In this document: positions 44,674 through 56,248 of the stretch, piece after piece
Layout of the letters: the number at the start of each line of letters is the position of its first letter
Position numbering within the stretch: position 1 is the first letter of the stretch
Assembly: GCA_949128115.1 (NCBI GenBank)
Contig: OX421961.1
Span: forward strand, 50,702,171 to 50,766,170
From: Anaspis maculata
Lineage: Eukaryota; Arthropoda; Insecta; Coleoptera; Scraptiidae
Length of the DNA: 64,000 nt
Direction: 5' to 3'
Program-made: the position numbers and the translations under genes
The notes under the pieces: model-generated
Told to the model about the DNA's origin: nothing
Seen by the model: only the letters and a program-made list of their open reading frames with translations
The model's database searches: none

Positions 44674-46447
44674 TGTCGTTTTATTATTCACCTTGTGTGG
44701 AACTGTCAAATTTCAACAGTTGAATGTGACGTTTCTGTTTCTGGAATCTCGCTTATGTTGTCAGCTCACGTTGGCAACTTTAACGCGGGATATTCAAATT
44801 ATCAAACCAATGAAGGACGTGCTGGTGTGAGGGTGACTCTTATTAGAAGTGCCTGCAACGATTTTCAAATCACTAAGATAAAAAGTAACAAAGTTATTTG
44901 TCATTTTTAATAATAAATTCCTGAAGTCTGTTGTGATTTCGGTATTTGAGAAATGAAAAACCAATAAAATTTTGAATGTTGAAATTATTTTTCACAAAAG
45001 AAAAATGTTGATCGGTTTCTTTGTCCTTCTTTAAGTATACTGTGGCGCTTTTCTTGAGGAAACAGGACGAAATTAAACTATTTTTTTATTATAGTCGTAT
45101 AATGCAACGTTTCGCTCTAATTTAGGGCTTCATCAGGCAAAATACAAAATTTCAAAGTCAAAGGCATAATATGAAGATAGAGACGAGACCAATGCACAGA
45201 ATTTGACCGAGGTGTACTAGAAAAATGGGTGGGTGTGAGATGGATCTAACTACCTACCTAGCTTGGTAAAATCAGAAACTTCAAGTAATTCCTTGATTCA
45301 AGTTTCATTGAACAATTGAGTAACTGATTGAAATAATAACAATGGTTCAAAGTCTCATTTCCAAATGTTTCTCCGTTTTTTGCTGCTAGATTAAGGTGGG
45401 AGTTTTTTCAAAGTGCATATTTGGGCATTTTGGGCTGATAATATCTACAAAATAGTAGAAAAACAAGCAATGTAGTTGACCTTCACTGAAAGAGTGATGC
45501 TTCATCTCAAAAATGACGAGGAGATATTCAGCCTTTTTTCGTTCTTTGCTTGGAAAACTTCGATATTTGAAGGCCATGTTGCGAAAGTTCGGCTGATGAT
45601 GTCGAAAGAACCAGAGGGTTTTCTGATCCCGTTTCAAGTTGGACATGAAGCGAAAATAGATGTTTGATAAATGACGAGGATTTTTTTACAGTTAACTGGA
45701 ATTGGAGGCTTTTTTTCAGAAGAAAAGAAAAAACATCGTATTTTGGCGGGCCTCTCATTATTATCAAAGCGCTCTGAAATTTCAACACGTTGTCAAATTG
45801 TCTTGCGTTTTCCTTTTCATTTTCCTTCCTTTATTAATTCTTTCATTTGTTCGTTACTTGCTTGGTTACATCTGACTCGTGTCTCATCAGACTGTTCACG
45901 TCAAGTTTGAAAGGTGCACATTTCGTTATGTGATTCGAGGTGCAAATCTGATTTTCTTTCCGATCCGAACTGTACGAAGTGAACTAAATAGTGTCATCGT
46001 TATTTAGTCACTGTTTTGCGTTCGTTACTTGCTCAGTTAATTATCTGTGTTTTGTGTTCTGTTTGACTGCGCACGTCAATTTTGAAAGGGGCGAATTTTG
46101 TTGTGCTACATCAAGGCGGGAATCCTGATTTCGCGAGCATAAAACTGTGCAAAGTGAATATTGGAAGTCATGGATGAATTCAGAGAAAATGAGGTGCAAA
46201 ATCCAGATTGTTGAAAAGCCTCAAAATATTCCATTATAACTGGTTGTTGGAGGTAGAAAAGCCGCGTCAGGAAAGTTTCTTACCCAAGCCCTAACTCTCG
46301 CCTCAAGAAGAAAACATGGGACATCTAAATGCAGTGGATGATAGGTAAGGACCTTCAAGAATTTATTCAAAAACCATTTTTTCTTCAATAAATCACTTAT
46401 CACGAACATTTTCTAGTTTTGGCTTCACCGTTCTTTCTTGGGCGGTC
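44674..46447. other. Mlc-c upstream region and intergenic stretch
   Basis: The first part should hold the Mlc-c 5' UTR and promoter on the minus strand; no clear TATA box or initiator stands out. A hammerhead-like motif lies at 45094-45136. Two related direct blocks occur at about 45840-45990 and 46010-46140 (GTTCGTTACTTGCT, GACTG, CACGTCAA, TTTGAAAGG), suggesting an old tandem duplication. No host exon was recognised. Confidence 0.4.
45094..45136 (-). ncRNA. Hammerhead-ribozyme-like motif (degenerate)
   Basis: On the minus strand: CTGATGA, a 16 nt segment AGCCCTAAATTAGAGC that folds as a hairpin with one mismatch, GAAA, then CG ... CG able to form a tiny stem III, followed by AC where UH would be expected. 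This is the order CUGANGA / stem II / GAAA / stem III of a type I hammerhead with a very short stem III, the form described for Penelope-like retroelements. The cleavage-site U is replaced by A and there is an extra A before stem II, so activity is doubtful. Confidence 0.35.
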
Positions 46448-47455
46448 TCACATCAACACGAGCATTCGAAGAAGTGCCAAGGACAGCTCTACTCGAAAAA
46501 TGAACATTCGCGTGGTCTGGGGTTCGTCAAGCGGATTCAATTCATTTGCACCGTTTGCTCAGACCAAGTAGTGGAACATCAGACAGAAAGACCCGAGCAT
46601 AAAGTATCCCCAATCAATTATGGAGCAATCTGGGGCACTCTGTCTATTGGGGCACCTATGAGAAAGTAGAAGAGCTCATGTGCAGCATGGACATCCCGCC
46701 CATGCAGAAATCCATGTTTTTGTCGATTGAGCAGGACCAGGGAGAAGTACGCATCTGGATCTCTATGAAATGAAGGGGATCCTAGTTGACTGTACTCAAT
46801 TGATTTTGTAGATTTGGCACGATCAACTGGAAATAGATTTGGAGAACAATATTGAAGAGAAGAAGAGATTGATCAGGCAGAAGGGAAATATCGATCCAGA
46901 TGGAGTCACATGTAGTGCAACCTATTCGGACTGCGGATGGAGCAAGCGATCCTGGATCTACAGCTATAGTTCTGCTTCCGGGGTGGTAAATACCTATCTA
47001 TCAATTTTCAATAAATCTGTCAATCAAATCATCTACCCAAACTTGTTTACAGGCTGTCATAATTGGAAATCTTACCAAGAAAATCCTTTTTCTGGGCATG
47101 AGGAATAAATATTGTATCATTCACAAGAGCTATAAAAAAATGAAACTGCACCACAACTTGTCTGCTATAAGAACTGGATGGCAAGCTCAGGGGCGATGGA
47201 AACTGATATTATCACAGAAGGCTTCTGTTTCTTGGAAAAACAACATTCTTCGTGGCTTGAAACATTTATTGAGGATGGCGATAGTATAGTGTATATGCCA
47301 AGTTGATCGAGAAAGTTCCCTTTGATAGAAAAATCAAGAAGGTCGAATGAACAATTCACTGTATAAAAAATTACGGCGAAAAGGCCACACAGCCTGATTC
47401 TTCGCCTGATGGAATGTCAAAGAGAAAACACGAAAATTCGTCCTGCTTCAAGTAA
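46448..47455 (+). pseudogene. Mutator-like transposase pseudogene with two introns
   Basis: The segments read in order: HEHSKKCQGQLYSK; INYGAIWGTLSIG; (frameshift near 46653) YEKVEELMCSMDIPPMQKS; intron 46747-46811; IWHDQLEIDLENNIEEKKRL; SDCGWSKRSWIYSYSSASG; intron 46986-47052; AVIIGNLTKKILFLGMRNKY; (frameshift near 47140) CYKNWMASSGAMETDIITEG; FIEDGDSIVY; then LIEKVPFDRKIKK with a stop. This is the pattern of the Mutator-like transposase domain family (Pfam 'Mutator', from memory), including the DGGWSKRS-type block, here CGWSKRS. At least three frame breaks and stops make it dead. Both introns keep GT/AG and the frame, so the parent ORF was spliced. Pieces near 48330-48560 (with another intron-like gap) may be the decayed C-terminus. 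Confidence 0.75.
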
Positions 47456-48899
47456 TCATTATTATATTCTATTTTTTCCATATTGGGTGGGTACACTTGT
47501 TTTTTATTCTTAGGTCACACAAGAAGAGATAAGTACATTTTATACGAGGGGTAAACCACTGACGGAATTTTTTTACACCGATTTCAAATGATTTTTCAAA
47601 AGATTTCCATTGATTTATATAAAGATTTCCAATGATTTCCAAAAGATTTTCAAATGATTTCCATGGAAGTTTACACCAGATTTCCAATGTGGTTTACCAC
47701 TCGATTTTATAGAGACAAACACTAAAATCAGGTGAATTCCGATCTATTTATCTCAGAGAGACTTGATCGAATCACTAGTAGCTGTAGACTCACTGCTCCT
47801 ATTTCGGTCGAGTGGTGAAAAAGCGACAGACGACTCCTTGTCATAACCTCATCAAAGATATCCTCTTTACCGAAACCCATTTTACACAGTCGCCATCAAC
47901 TACTTGAAATCAGAAGAATGCGTCGCCATAAAAAAAAACCTAGAGGAAAAACTGGGCGTAATAGTGGAAAAATCGGGATTTTTTATTCATCCCAAAAATG
48001 GTTGCTTGTGTGCGTCTCTAGATATTAAGACTTACCTCTTTTGCTACTGAAGGATAAAACATTCCCGCACTTGACTGCATTTTATTGACTTTCAAGGTCT
48101 CGTCGGAAGCACACATGGCAAGGAGGCGAAGTGTCTCTTTAAAGTCAAAAAACTTGGGATTGGTTTGTATGAGGCGACAAAGAAAAAGAAGACTTGTCTG
48201 GAGATTTCCAACAACTAACTTCGGCTTAATCGTCATCATAACTATCCCTTTTTGAAATCATTTTACAATAATTGCATCCTGGAAGAAATTGCACGAAAAA
48301 ATATTCCACGGGTCAAAAAATGTTCCGATTCTCAACAATAGGCAATTGAGGCATGGAAATAGAAGAAAAATTGAAGTCCTCGAATCTGTAAGAGAATCTT
48401 CAAGGCAAAAACTTCACTCTTTAAAGTAAGTACAATAGAGTAAGTACAATTTTTCTGGTTTCGTAATTTGAGTTGTGATTTCAGGTGGCGAATCATGTAG
48501 TTTTCGACGAGTTGGATATAACCGTGAAGGACATCCGATTGATGACTGATTTAGAACAACCTGAATAAAACGTTACAATGACTATCCATCGTCTTTATAT
48601 CTGTTATATCTAAGTATCTACCTACGTATTAGTATTAAGATCAGTAAGATCACTAATCAGTAAACAGAAGACAGAAATATGCCTTCAACAAAAAATATTA
48701 ACGTCTCACGATTTTCCAACCTTTACAAATAGGTACCTACTAAGTTAGTATTACTTGTCTATAGCTTAAAAATCACTGATCAAAATAGGCGCACAATGTG
48801 GCATCACTGCATTGGTTTTATAGGCAACTTATAACACACAGCAGTATTCTAGTTGTCTATGTCAAATAAATAAATCTCCCCCCTTAATCTTTATTCATA
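47456..48899. other. Non-coding stretch
   Basis: No intact gene. 47580-47690 is a local repeat of GATTTCCAATGATTT-type words. 48415-48570 has a donor/acceptor-like pair (TTTAAAG|TAAGTA to GATTTCAG|GTGGCG) followed by an open frame FDELDITVKDIRLMTDLEQP ending at a stop; it may be the decayed end of the transposase upstream. Confidence 0.35.
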
Positions 48900-48995
48900 A
48901 GGCCCATTGCCAAAATAAAATAAAAAGATTTTTGGAATAAACCCACGGGGATTGATTTCGCAAGGCTTATTTTACCAATTCAACTCCGTCCTTAA
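48900..48995. mobile_element. TTAA-type palindromic MITE, copy 3 (right arm only)
   Basis: AATAAACCCACGGGGATTGA through AACTCCGTCCTTAA matches the right arm of the copies at 1939-2230 and 57861-58130. The left arm is missing. Confidence 0.7.
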
Positions 48996-51389
48996 ATAAG
49001 GAGACCACAACACAAAATACAAGTTGGTCTCAGATGAAAGAGTTGAAAAAACTAGAACGATTATTGCATAGGGTCTTGTAAATTTGAGTACCAATCTCGT
49101 CGTGGCGGGCGCTGCGCGTATAATTAAGAACGATAATGACGTCATAGGAGCAAATTTTCACGGGCTACCTCCTATAACTATACTCACGGGTGCTCACGGG
49201 CATACCTGTGCCTGATTCCGTTGCCGATGTGACGACGACGGTTTCAACAAGCCTGTCATAATTATTACTGATTGTTTGAAGACAATGACGTTTGTCAAAA
49301 CAACAGCAATAACAAGACCATGGGAACGTGATAGGTGAAAATCGGAGGTGAAAATCTAGGTGAAAACATCTTCCAAAGTGACGTCACGATAATATTTTCA
49401 AAACGTTTTATCGGCTGATTGGACTCGTATAGAAAACTTAGATTTGTTCCGTATAGGTACTCTCAAACTACCTTCCCCATAAGTTGGTCAAATAAAATAT
49501 AGACTCGATTTTTGTGTTGTGGTCAATAATTCAGAAATACAAATACTTTATACTGGAGCCAGAACACAGACCAAATATTTTGAGGAGCATTTTTTTCTCA
49601 TACAGCAAGAGTTGCAGTAGGTACGTAGATCAGCCTATCAATCCTATGATATCTAACAAAAAGTGATCGTTCAAGTCTACTTTGAAAAGTACAGGTAGGT
49701 ATACCTATCAACTATTCAAAAGTGAATAGGGGTATTGTATTCAAAAATTTCGCATTTTTCAAAATCGGAATAAGGTCGATCGGGAATAGGTACGTAGATA
49801 TCTCTGAAGAAAATTACCCGATTTCAAAGAGGAAGGCGTACATGGCGTCAAAAAGAGGAGTGTTCAAAGGATCGATTTCCAACGTTGTGCCACCTTTCGA
49901 AAGAAAAAATAGATTATTCCCCCAATTATTTCTAATTACGTTTTTGGAACGGTAGCATCAATATCTCGAAACGGTTTTTTTTTTTACAAATATTTTTTTG
50001 ATTTCAAAGGCTATGTAATTTTTTCCAAAATTGACAGTTTTTATTGCGATTCTCTCATTCTCTCAAATTATTATTGACATAAATTTGGCAGATATGAATG
50101 GATCCAGTTTATATACCTTATTCTTACGGAAAAATTCCACCGCAACGACCCCCAAGGGGACTATACCCTTGGTGGACGCCAGCAACCTATAGGGATAAAG
50201 CAACATATCGACTCGATCGGATAGAATTTCGATCGGATCCAAAGCTGCGATAGAAACACAGTCAAGTGGCATCTCAAAAATCTTTTTTTTTCAGAATGAT
50301 GGAAAACAGAATATTGTGGACATATTTGAATTCTGAAATGGATCCATCATATTCTCAAAAAAAAATTCAGACGCCATATCAACATAGGAATTTTTTCAGA
50401 CATTTTTTGAATGTGTCATGCATTTTTGTAATCAGGATAAGAATGTGCATCGGTTGTGGTGATGAAATACAATGTTTCGAAAAAATGCAAAAAAAATTGC
50501 GACTACCTGTTACCTGTATATCGCACGAAATGGAAAATTATACTTGCCATATTCAGAAACAACGGAAAAAATCTGTTGTGGGGCGACACAAAACTTTCCC
50601 GGTGGTATACAGAGACGTCGGTAATGATTTTGACTCGGATTTTGATTCAGGCGTCCCTCCGGGAAGGGAAGACTTGGTTGTGAAATTTGGGAAAAAAATC
50701 GACTAAGTCGAGCGACTATCCAGAAAGATTAACTTGCATGCACACATCACAATAAAGCACTGCGGTTGAAGTAGTTTCAAGGCGCTGTACAACCTCATCC
50801 GTCGGAACATTTAGTTTCACAGAGAGAAGGTTGTTGTTCAACAAAAAAAAAGAGAAATTGGACGAAAAATGGTTGGAAAATATTCAAGAACCAATAAGGT
50901 ACCTATTTTTTTTAAATATTTGGTGAAAATCGGTTCACGGGTTGAATACCTGGGACAGAGTTCTTATTATTTGCACTTCAGGGCCCCAAACGAGAGGGGG
51001 GTTTAGTGGGTCTCCAAGAGACACCCGTAGACGCCAGGGAGCCTATAAGGCTTCAACCAACCCAAGAATACGCAAGGGCGCCGCTTTGGCCTGAAATGGC
51101 AAAATCTGATAGTCACAGATGGGGCCCAATCAGGGCTTTGAACGGCAGAAAGACACCATGGGGCCCCGGTACCGAATCATGCAAGGGACTGCACACATTA
51201 AAGCTTGAACGTAGGTATACGCCAACGGGATGGGCATAATGAAGTTGCTAAAGCTACAGAAAACACAAGGGGGTTTACGGAGCCTCAAAACGATACTTGA
51301 AGACACAAAGGATCGGGGCGCACTGTTGCCTTGAACGATACAAGAAAACACACCGAGATCTGCATTCATAACCACTCTGTCACTTTGAC

Positions 51390-53060
51390 ATAAATAATAA
51401 ATACGTCAATGTAACAAAAAATTACCGGTTTGGTTGTCAAGAAAAACAAATGGACCAAAAGCCGAGCGAACGGGCAAGCCCGGCTGACATCGGCCAGGAA
51501 AAACTTCGAAAATTCATACCGCTTGTCTGGTAGGTAGGGAACTCCAGCTACAGCATTAATTTGACTCTTTGTGTTGCTTCTAGTCGAATTTGGGTCAGAT
51601 CCATTAGATATATTTTGAATAATTAAATGACAACGTTTTAAACTTCGATATTTTATATTCTTTGACATATGATAGATGAAGAAATGCTTTCAACTATTTT
51701 GAATACAGTTTTTCACGAGCCTTCCAATGACATATTGCAAGTTGAATTCCATGAGATGTAACTTCTGTCATTTTTTGATAGTGACACTTTCGTTTGACAG
51801 ATGACAGCCAAAAACTAATCCGGTCATTCGGACAGAAAACCATGTAGGCCTACCAAATTTCAAGTCGATCGGATGGTGAGGCGACAGTCGAGCGAAACCC
51901 CACAGGCGCTAACATGGTTCCGGGGCCACAGACGCGAAAGTGGTTTGAGGGACACACAAGCGAAAACTCTGATAGACGGATTCCGTAGTGCAATGTGGCA
52001 ACGCCGCCCATCCTCCTGCGTCATCATCGGCTGCGCACAGACCCATCGGGGGACACAGGAGCGAAAGCACCTTGAGGGCCACAGGAGCGAACGTGGTTTC
52101 AGCGACGCACAAGCGAAAGCACATCGGGGGACGCAGACGCTAAAGCACTTCGAGGGCCACAGGAGCGAAAACATTTGGTTTGGAGCTCTGCAGAATTCGT
52201 AGCGGTTCGTCTACTTCCAGGCAGATGGCGCCATCGGTTCATGTTCATCGATTTATAATGATTCATTGTTACCGAGCCACGTGTACCTACCTATAAGCAT
52301 TGTCTATAAGCCATCAATGGCTTATATGTATCGATGGCTTATAGGTAGGTACACGTGGCTCGATAACAATGAATCATTATAAATCAATGAACATGAACCG
52401 ATGGCGCCATCTGCCTGGAAGTAGACGAACCGCTACGAATTCTGCAGAGCTCCAAACCAAATGTTTTCGCTCCTGTGGCCCTCGAAGTGCTTTCGCGTCT
52501 GCGTCCCCCGATGTGCTTTCGCTTGTGCGTCGCTGAAACCACGTTCGCTCCTGTGGCCCTCAAGGTGCTTTCGCTCCTGTGTCCCCCGATGGGTCTGTGC
52601 GCAGCCGATGATGACGCAGGAGGATGGGCGGCATTGCCACATTGCACTACGGAATCCGTCTATCAGAGTTTTCGCTTGTGTGTCCCTCAAACCACTTTCG
52701 CGTCTGTGGCCCCGGAACCATGTTAGCGCCTGTGGGGTTTCGCTCGACTGTCGTGTATTCGATCGGATCAACGGTTCGGCAGCTATCTTGGAGGATTACA
52801 AACAGACACCCAGACACACAGACACAGAGACAGACATCATTCTGGAAATGGTCTTAATCGTCTTGGGGGACCTCAAAATGGTTATATCCGTCGAAATATC
52901 AAAACTTTTTTCTGCACGATTACAATACTTTTCCTTCCATGTTGGTGGGGGAGGGGAAAGTAAAATTGTTTCAGGAAAGTTTTTTCTTTATTAAATTATC
53001 ATGAAGGGAAAGTTTTTAACGTGGGGTATCCATCTAGCGTGAACACCCTGTACATGGTTA
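51390..53060. repeat. Interspersed repeat copy 2, interrupted by a foldback element
   Basis: It is collinear with 26950-27842 on both sides of the insertion at 51875-52758: upstream through ACCAAATTTCAAGTCGATCG and downstream from GATCAACGGTTCGGCAG to CACCCTGTACA. Without the insertion it would be about the same length as copy 1. Confidence 0.7.
51865..52768. mobile_element. FB-like foldback element with 10 bp target duplication, 884 bp
   Basis: The element (51875-52758) is flanked by a perfect direct repeat TCGATCGGAT (51865-51874 and 52759-52768). Long, nearly perfect inverted arms of about 430 bp start CGACAGTCGAGCG (51882) and meet around 52320. Each arm holds a run of diverged short direct repeats of the form GGGCCACAGGAGCGAAAGCA. 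Drosophila FB elements share this design: long arms made of short tandem repeats and a 9 bp target duplication. The open frames inside appear twice, once per arm, and are artefacts. Confidence 0.85.
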
Positions 53061-54333
53061 TTAATTCAGAAAGTTGAAAATTGATGATTCTAGAACGAAT
53101 CGACGCCGACGTGGCAAAAAAAATATTCATGTATTGTATTGGAAAAAGTAGCACACTTTTTGGCATGTTAAGAAACGCATGGTAACCGCCACAACATGCT
53201 TCATTTTAACTCATACCTACCTAAAGAGGTTGCTGGCGTTCACCGAGGGTAGCCCCTTTGGGGGACGTTGGGGTTGAATTTTGTCGTGGGAAGGTACCTA
53301 TACAAAGTGAATTCATGCATGTCTGCCACACATTCATGTCAATAATATGACCAATGAGAAAACTGCAATAAAAAGCTGTGAATTTTAGGAAAAATCGCAT
53401 AGTCTTTGAAATGGAAGAAATATTTGTGAAACAAAAAAAACCGTTTCGAAATAATAATGCTACCTTTTCAAAACTGACATTAGAAAATAAATGTTCTATA
53501 ATTTTTTTTTCAAAAGTGGCACAACGTTGAAAATTGACTCTTTGGATACTTTTTCTTTTGACACCCTGTATATCATGTACATTTTTAATTATGAAATTAC
53601 CCTATACATCACCACGTAGCCAAAAGAAGGCCCTATCTGGCATCGCCTTCCTTCTTGAAATCAGGTATTTTTTTCGATATATTCCCATATTGAAAAATGC
53701 GAAATTTTTGAATACTGCTATTCACTTTCGAGCAGTTTAGAAAAATGTACAATATAACTCTGATGGCGATCTAGTTTTTTCTTGTGAATTGAAAAATCCT
53801 AAAACTCTATTGCCACCGATATTTTTTCAAAAATATTTCTTCCACTTCTGATTTTGAAGGATTCCCATAAACTGTTCTGGATTTATTTCTCGCTAATGTT
53901 TTGGCATCTGTATACTTATATCTACCTTTACAAAACGATCACTTTTTGTTAAAAAAAATAGCACTCTCGATATTCTGAAAAACTTCACGCCTATTCGGCC
54001 ATTGTTGCGGCACTCTTTATAATAAAATAATAACTTGCCCACTTTTCACTGTTTTTAATTCAGGACTTTTCGAGATAATATTTTATAAACTGCAAGAGCT
54101 CAGCGTTCGTGACTTCGTGCACCCTTTAAGTGGATCACTAATTTCTGTTTCCTGTATTTTTAACTTTCGATCAGTCATTTTTTGCCGAGACTAAAAATGC
54201 GCAAGTATAGCGGATATATTATTAGATCGATAAGTATACTATAGAGGGGAATGGATAGCATAGGAATATTAATTTAACTTCGTATATCCTTTAGTTACTT
54301 TGATTTATATTAGATAGATAGGTGGCCTATAAT

Positions 54334-54515
54334 CAGGGCTGGGCGGTATTTTAAATACAAGTATTGGAAATACGTATTTAAAATACATTTGAGTATTTGT
54401 ATTTTGTATTTTGGAATTAGCTCAGGCAGCTAGTAGGTATTTTGTGCTTAAAATACATTTTTCGGAAAGTATTTTGATTTTCAAAATACAAAATACATTT
54501 CTTTCCCACGCTCTG
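54334..54515. mobile_element. Partial hAT-type element with AATACAAAATAC words
   Basis: It begins CAGGGCTGGGC like the element at 39192-40023 and continues into the same ATACAAAATACATTT words, but the right end is missing. Confidence 0.7.
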
Positions 54516-54662
54516 TAGTACAAAGGATACCACACGTACTATAATTTCGGGGATTGATTTTGTTGAGTTTTTAATTTTCAATTTGGCACAGTTAAACCTG
54601 ATGAACGTGCGTATTTTTACCCTATTGGTGGGGAAAAAGTACGATTCTGCAGATGTCCACTC

Positions 54663-54871
54663 TTTCATTTATAAAAATCATTTCATTTATGTTTCCGCGG
54701 CGGCTTTTGTCTCAGCGGGGAGATCAATCCTGGCCTGCGCGTTCCCCGGATCTTTCACCACTGGACTGCTTTTTGTGGGGTTACGTGGAATCAAAAGTTA
54801 TCCAAAATAGACCTCAGAATCCCGATGACTACGATGGCTTCCTTATTACACCGAGCGCAAATATGCATTGA
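54663..54871 (+). pseudogene. Mariner-like transposase remnant
   Basis: The frame includes FPRRLLSQRGDQSWPARSPD followed by LSPLDCFLWGYVESKVIQNR and PQNPDD. This is the block around the last catalytic D of a mariner/Tc1-like transposase (WPARSPDLSPLDxFLWGY-K-KV). The sequence on either side leaves the family pattern, and no inverted repeats were found. It is a different lineage from the fragment at 13480-13719 (SPDLSPLD versus SCDLTPLD). Confidence 0.7.
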
Positions 54872-55139
54872 GCGCAATGGAGACCATTTAACTGATGTAA
54901 TTTTCAAGTACTGACTTTCAGTATGTCATGAGAAAGCTGAAACTCTGCTCTTCCCTCTGCTCTGCTCTTGATATAAAACAAAGAAAATGAGAATCCGTTG
55001 TATAACTTTTTTGTAATCAACGAATGAAAACAGGACACTCTTAATTTGACACTCTTTACTTTCTATTTTTCGAATTATAAAAAATTGTGAAAACACCCTA
55101 ACTATTATAAAAGAACCGAAACACTAAATCCGCAACATT

Positions 55140-55154
55140 TGGTGTCAGAAATGG
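55140..55154 (+). other. tRNA-Leu-type primer-binding site (LTR element relic)
   Basis: TGGTGTCAGAAATGG directly follows a CGCAACAT context, in which CA would be the LTR end with one or two spacer bases. The word differs at one base from TGGTGTCAGAAGTGG, the complement of an insect tRNA-Leu 3' end, a primer used by insect LTR retrotransposons. A TATAAAA box at 54970 would suit an LTR promoter. The second LTR and coding region are not present. Confidence 0.4.
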
Positions 55155-55259
55155 TATAATTGAGAGTGATTGGCCCGGCATCATGGCGGGATGCAGGAAC
55201 AAAAGACGGAACGCCGAGAAGAGAAACAAATAGCAAAGTCCTCACGGGGGTGAGTCTCA

Positions 55260-55575
55260 TGAGCGCCACTTTCGTATTTTGTAAAAATCGACCAGCCCCT
55301 TGCATATCCTAACCACAGCCGTGCCTATGCACAGCCCGCAAGCTTCGTACAGATACGAAAACCTTGGGTTTTGCGTAAAGTGTCGATCTTTCTTGTCTTT
55401 GTCTAGCATAATATATCTGCATCTTCCCTCTTGAATATGGCGGCCTTCATCCACGGGACACGACTTTTTACGATCGTTTCCGATTGCAAAGTCGAATGGC
55501 AATACGCAAGTTTATACAATAGAAAATACGCAAGCTTCGTATACAAAATTCGTAAACAGACGGTGTGCTCCCCGA
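55260..55575. repeat. Interspersed repeat, copy 2 (partner at 15487-15830)
   Basis: Same order of blocks as copy 1, with a short deletion near 55365. It begins 106 bases after the primer-binding-site-like word, so it could be internal sequence of the same LTR element; copy 1 lacks that word. Confidence 0.75.
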
Positions 55576-55701
55576 ACTGCAGCCAACGGATGGAGCGAGG
55601 GCGACAAAGCTACAGCACGAATCCTGGCTTGCGTTGAAGCTGCTGCGGTGCTCCAAACGATTCCTGAGAGCGAACAGAAAGACTTTGCCAAGCTAACCAA
55701 G

Positions 55702-56166
55702 GCCTTGTTTAAGCGAGGTTTAAAACTGGGTGTTAAGATCCGTAACATCAATGTTATCGTCTGCATAAACACCTCTAAACGCAAGTTTCGCAACAGCTGT
55801 TAAGCTTAGCTAAATGTGATTTTAAATTGCATTTTAGTAAGCAAACAAGTGTTGGCAATCGCACATAAACGCCCTTGCACATTACGACGCATGTGCAAAC
55901 CAGAAATCGGTTGGATTTATAGCAGATTTATGGGTTGGGTTGGGTTGGATGTTGGATGACCTGTGAGCACCAGTTTATTAAAATTGATAATTGATGATTA
56001 ACCATCTTTTGTTATGATCTCCAGAAAATGTGGTTATGGTTAAATTTCGCTTTGACACTTCTTTGAAAGATGTCTCCCTGGTTAAGGGGCTGTCATTTTG
56101 GTCGGCGCGCGTAAACACTCTAACTAACCACTGTTGGAATCTCTGCTAAGCCTCGCGTAAACAAGC
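55702..56166. mobile_element. TIR element family A, copy 4 (inverted, uninterrupted)
   Basis: It starts GCCTTGTTTAAGCGAGGTTT and ends AAGCCTCGCGTAAACAAGC. It is the reverse complement of copy 1 without the nested palindrome, so it shows the ancestral state. Confidence 0.8.
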
Positions 56167-56248
56167 TCCAAGGCTTTGAGCTACGATATGGGAACAATCG
56201 AGTCCAGACCGGCATATGGAGTCCAGTCAAGAACAACGGGGAAAAAAC

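Larger units (their letters stand above)
49650..53955. mobile_element. Large foldback structure, about 4.3 kb
   Basis: The left arm (about 49650-50200) is complementary to the right arm (about 53220-53955). Matching blocks include AACAAAAAGTGATCGTT, TTCAAAAATTTCGCATTTTT, AACGTTGTGCCAC, CTCGAAACGGTTTTTTT and GGACGCCAGCAACCTAT with GTTGCTGGCGTTCACC at the right. Identity is moderate, so it is old. The spacer holds another interspersed repeat with an FB-like element inside it, a GC-rich segment at 50985-51310 and an unrecognised open frame of 146 codons (50266-50706, +). The ends are not exactly defined. Confidence 0.6.

Noticed and set aside
45584..45606. CTGATGA, TGTC, GAAA as a third hammerhead core (plus strand)
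   Set aside because: Only four bases separate the two core words, too few for a stem II.
47580..47690. CRISPR-like regular repeats (GATTTCCAATGATTT words)
   Set aside because: Irregular spacing, no unique spacers, eukaryotic context; a short degenerate tandem repeat.
52461..52994. 177-codon open frame on the plus strand
   Set aside because: It is one arm of the FB-like foldback; the same words appear on the opposite strand in the other arm. No domain.
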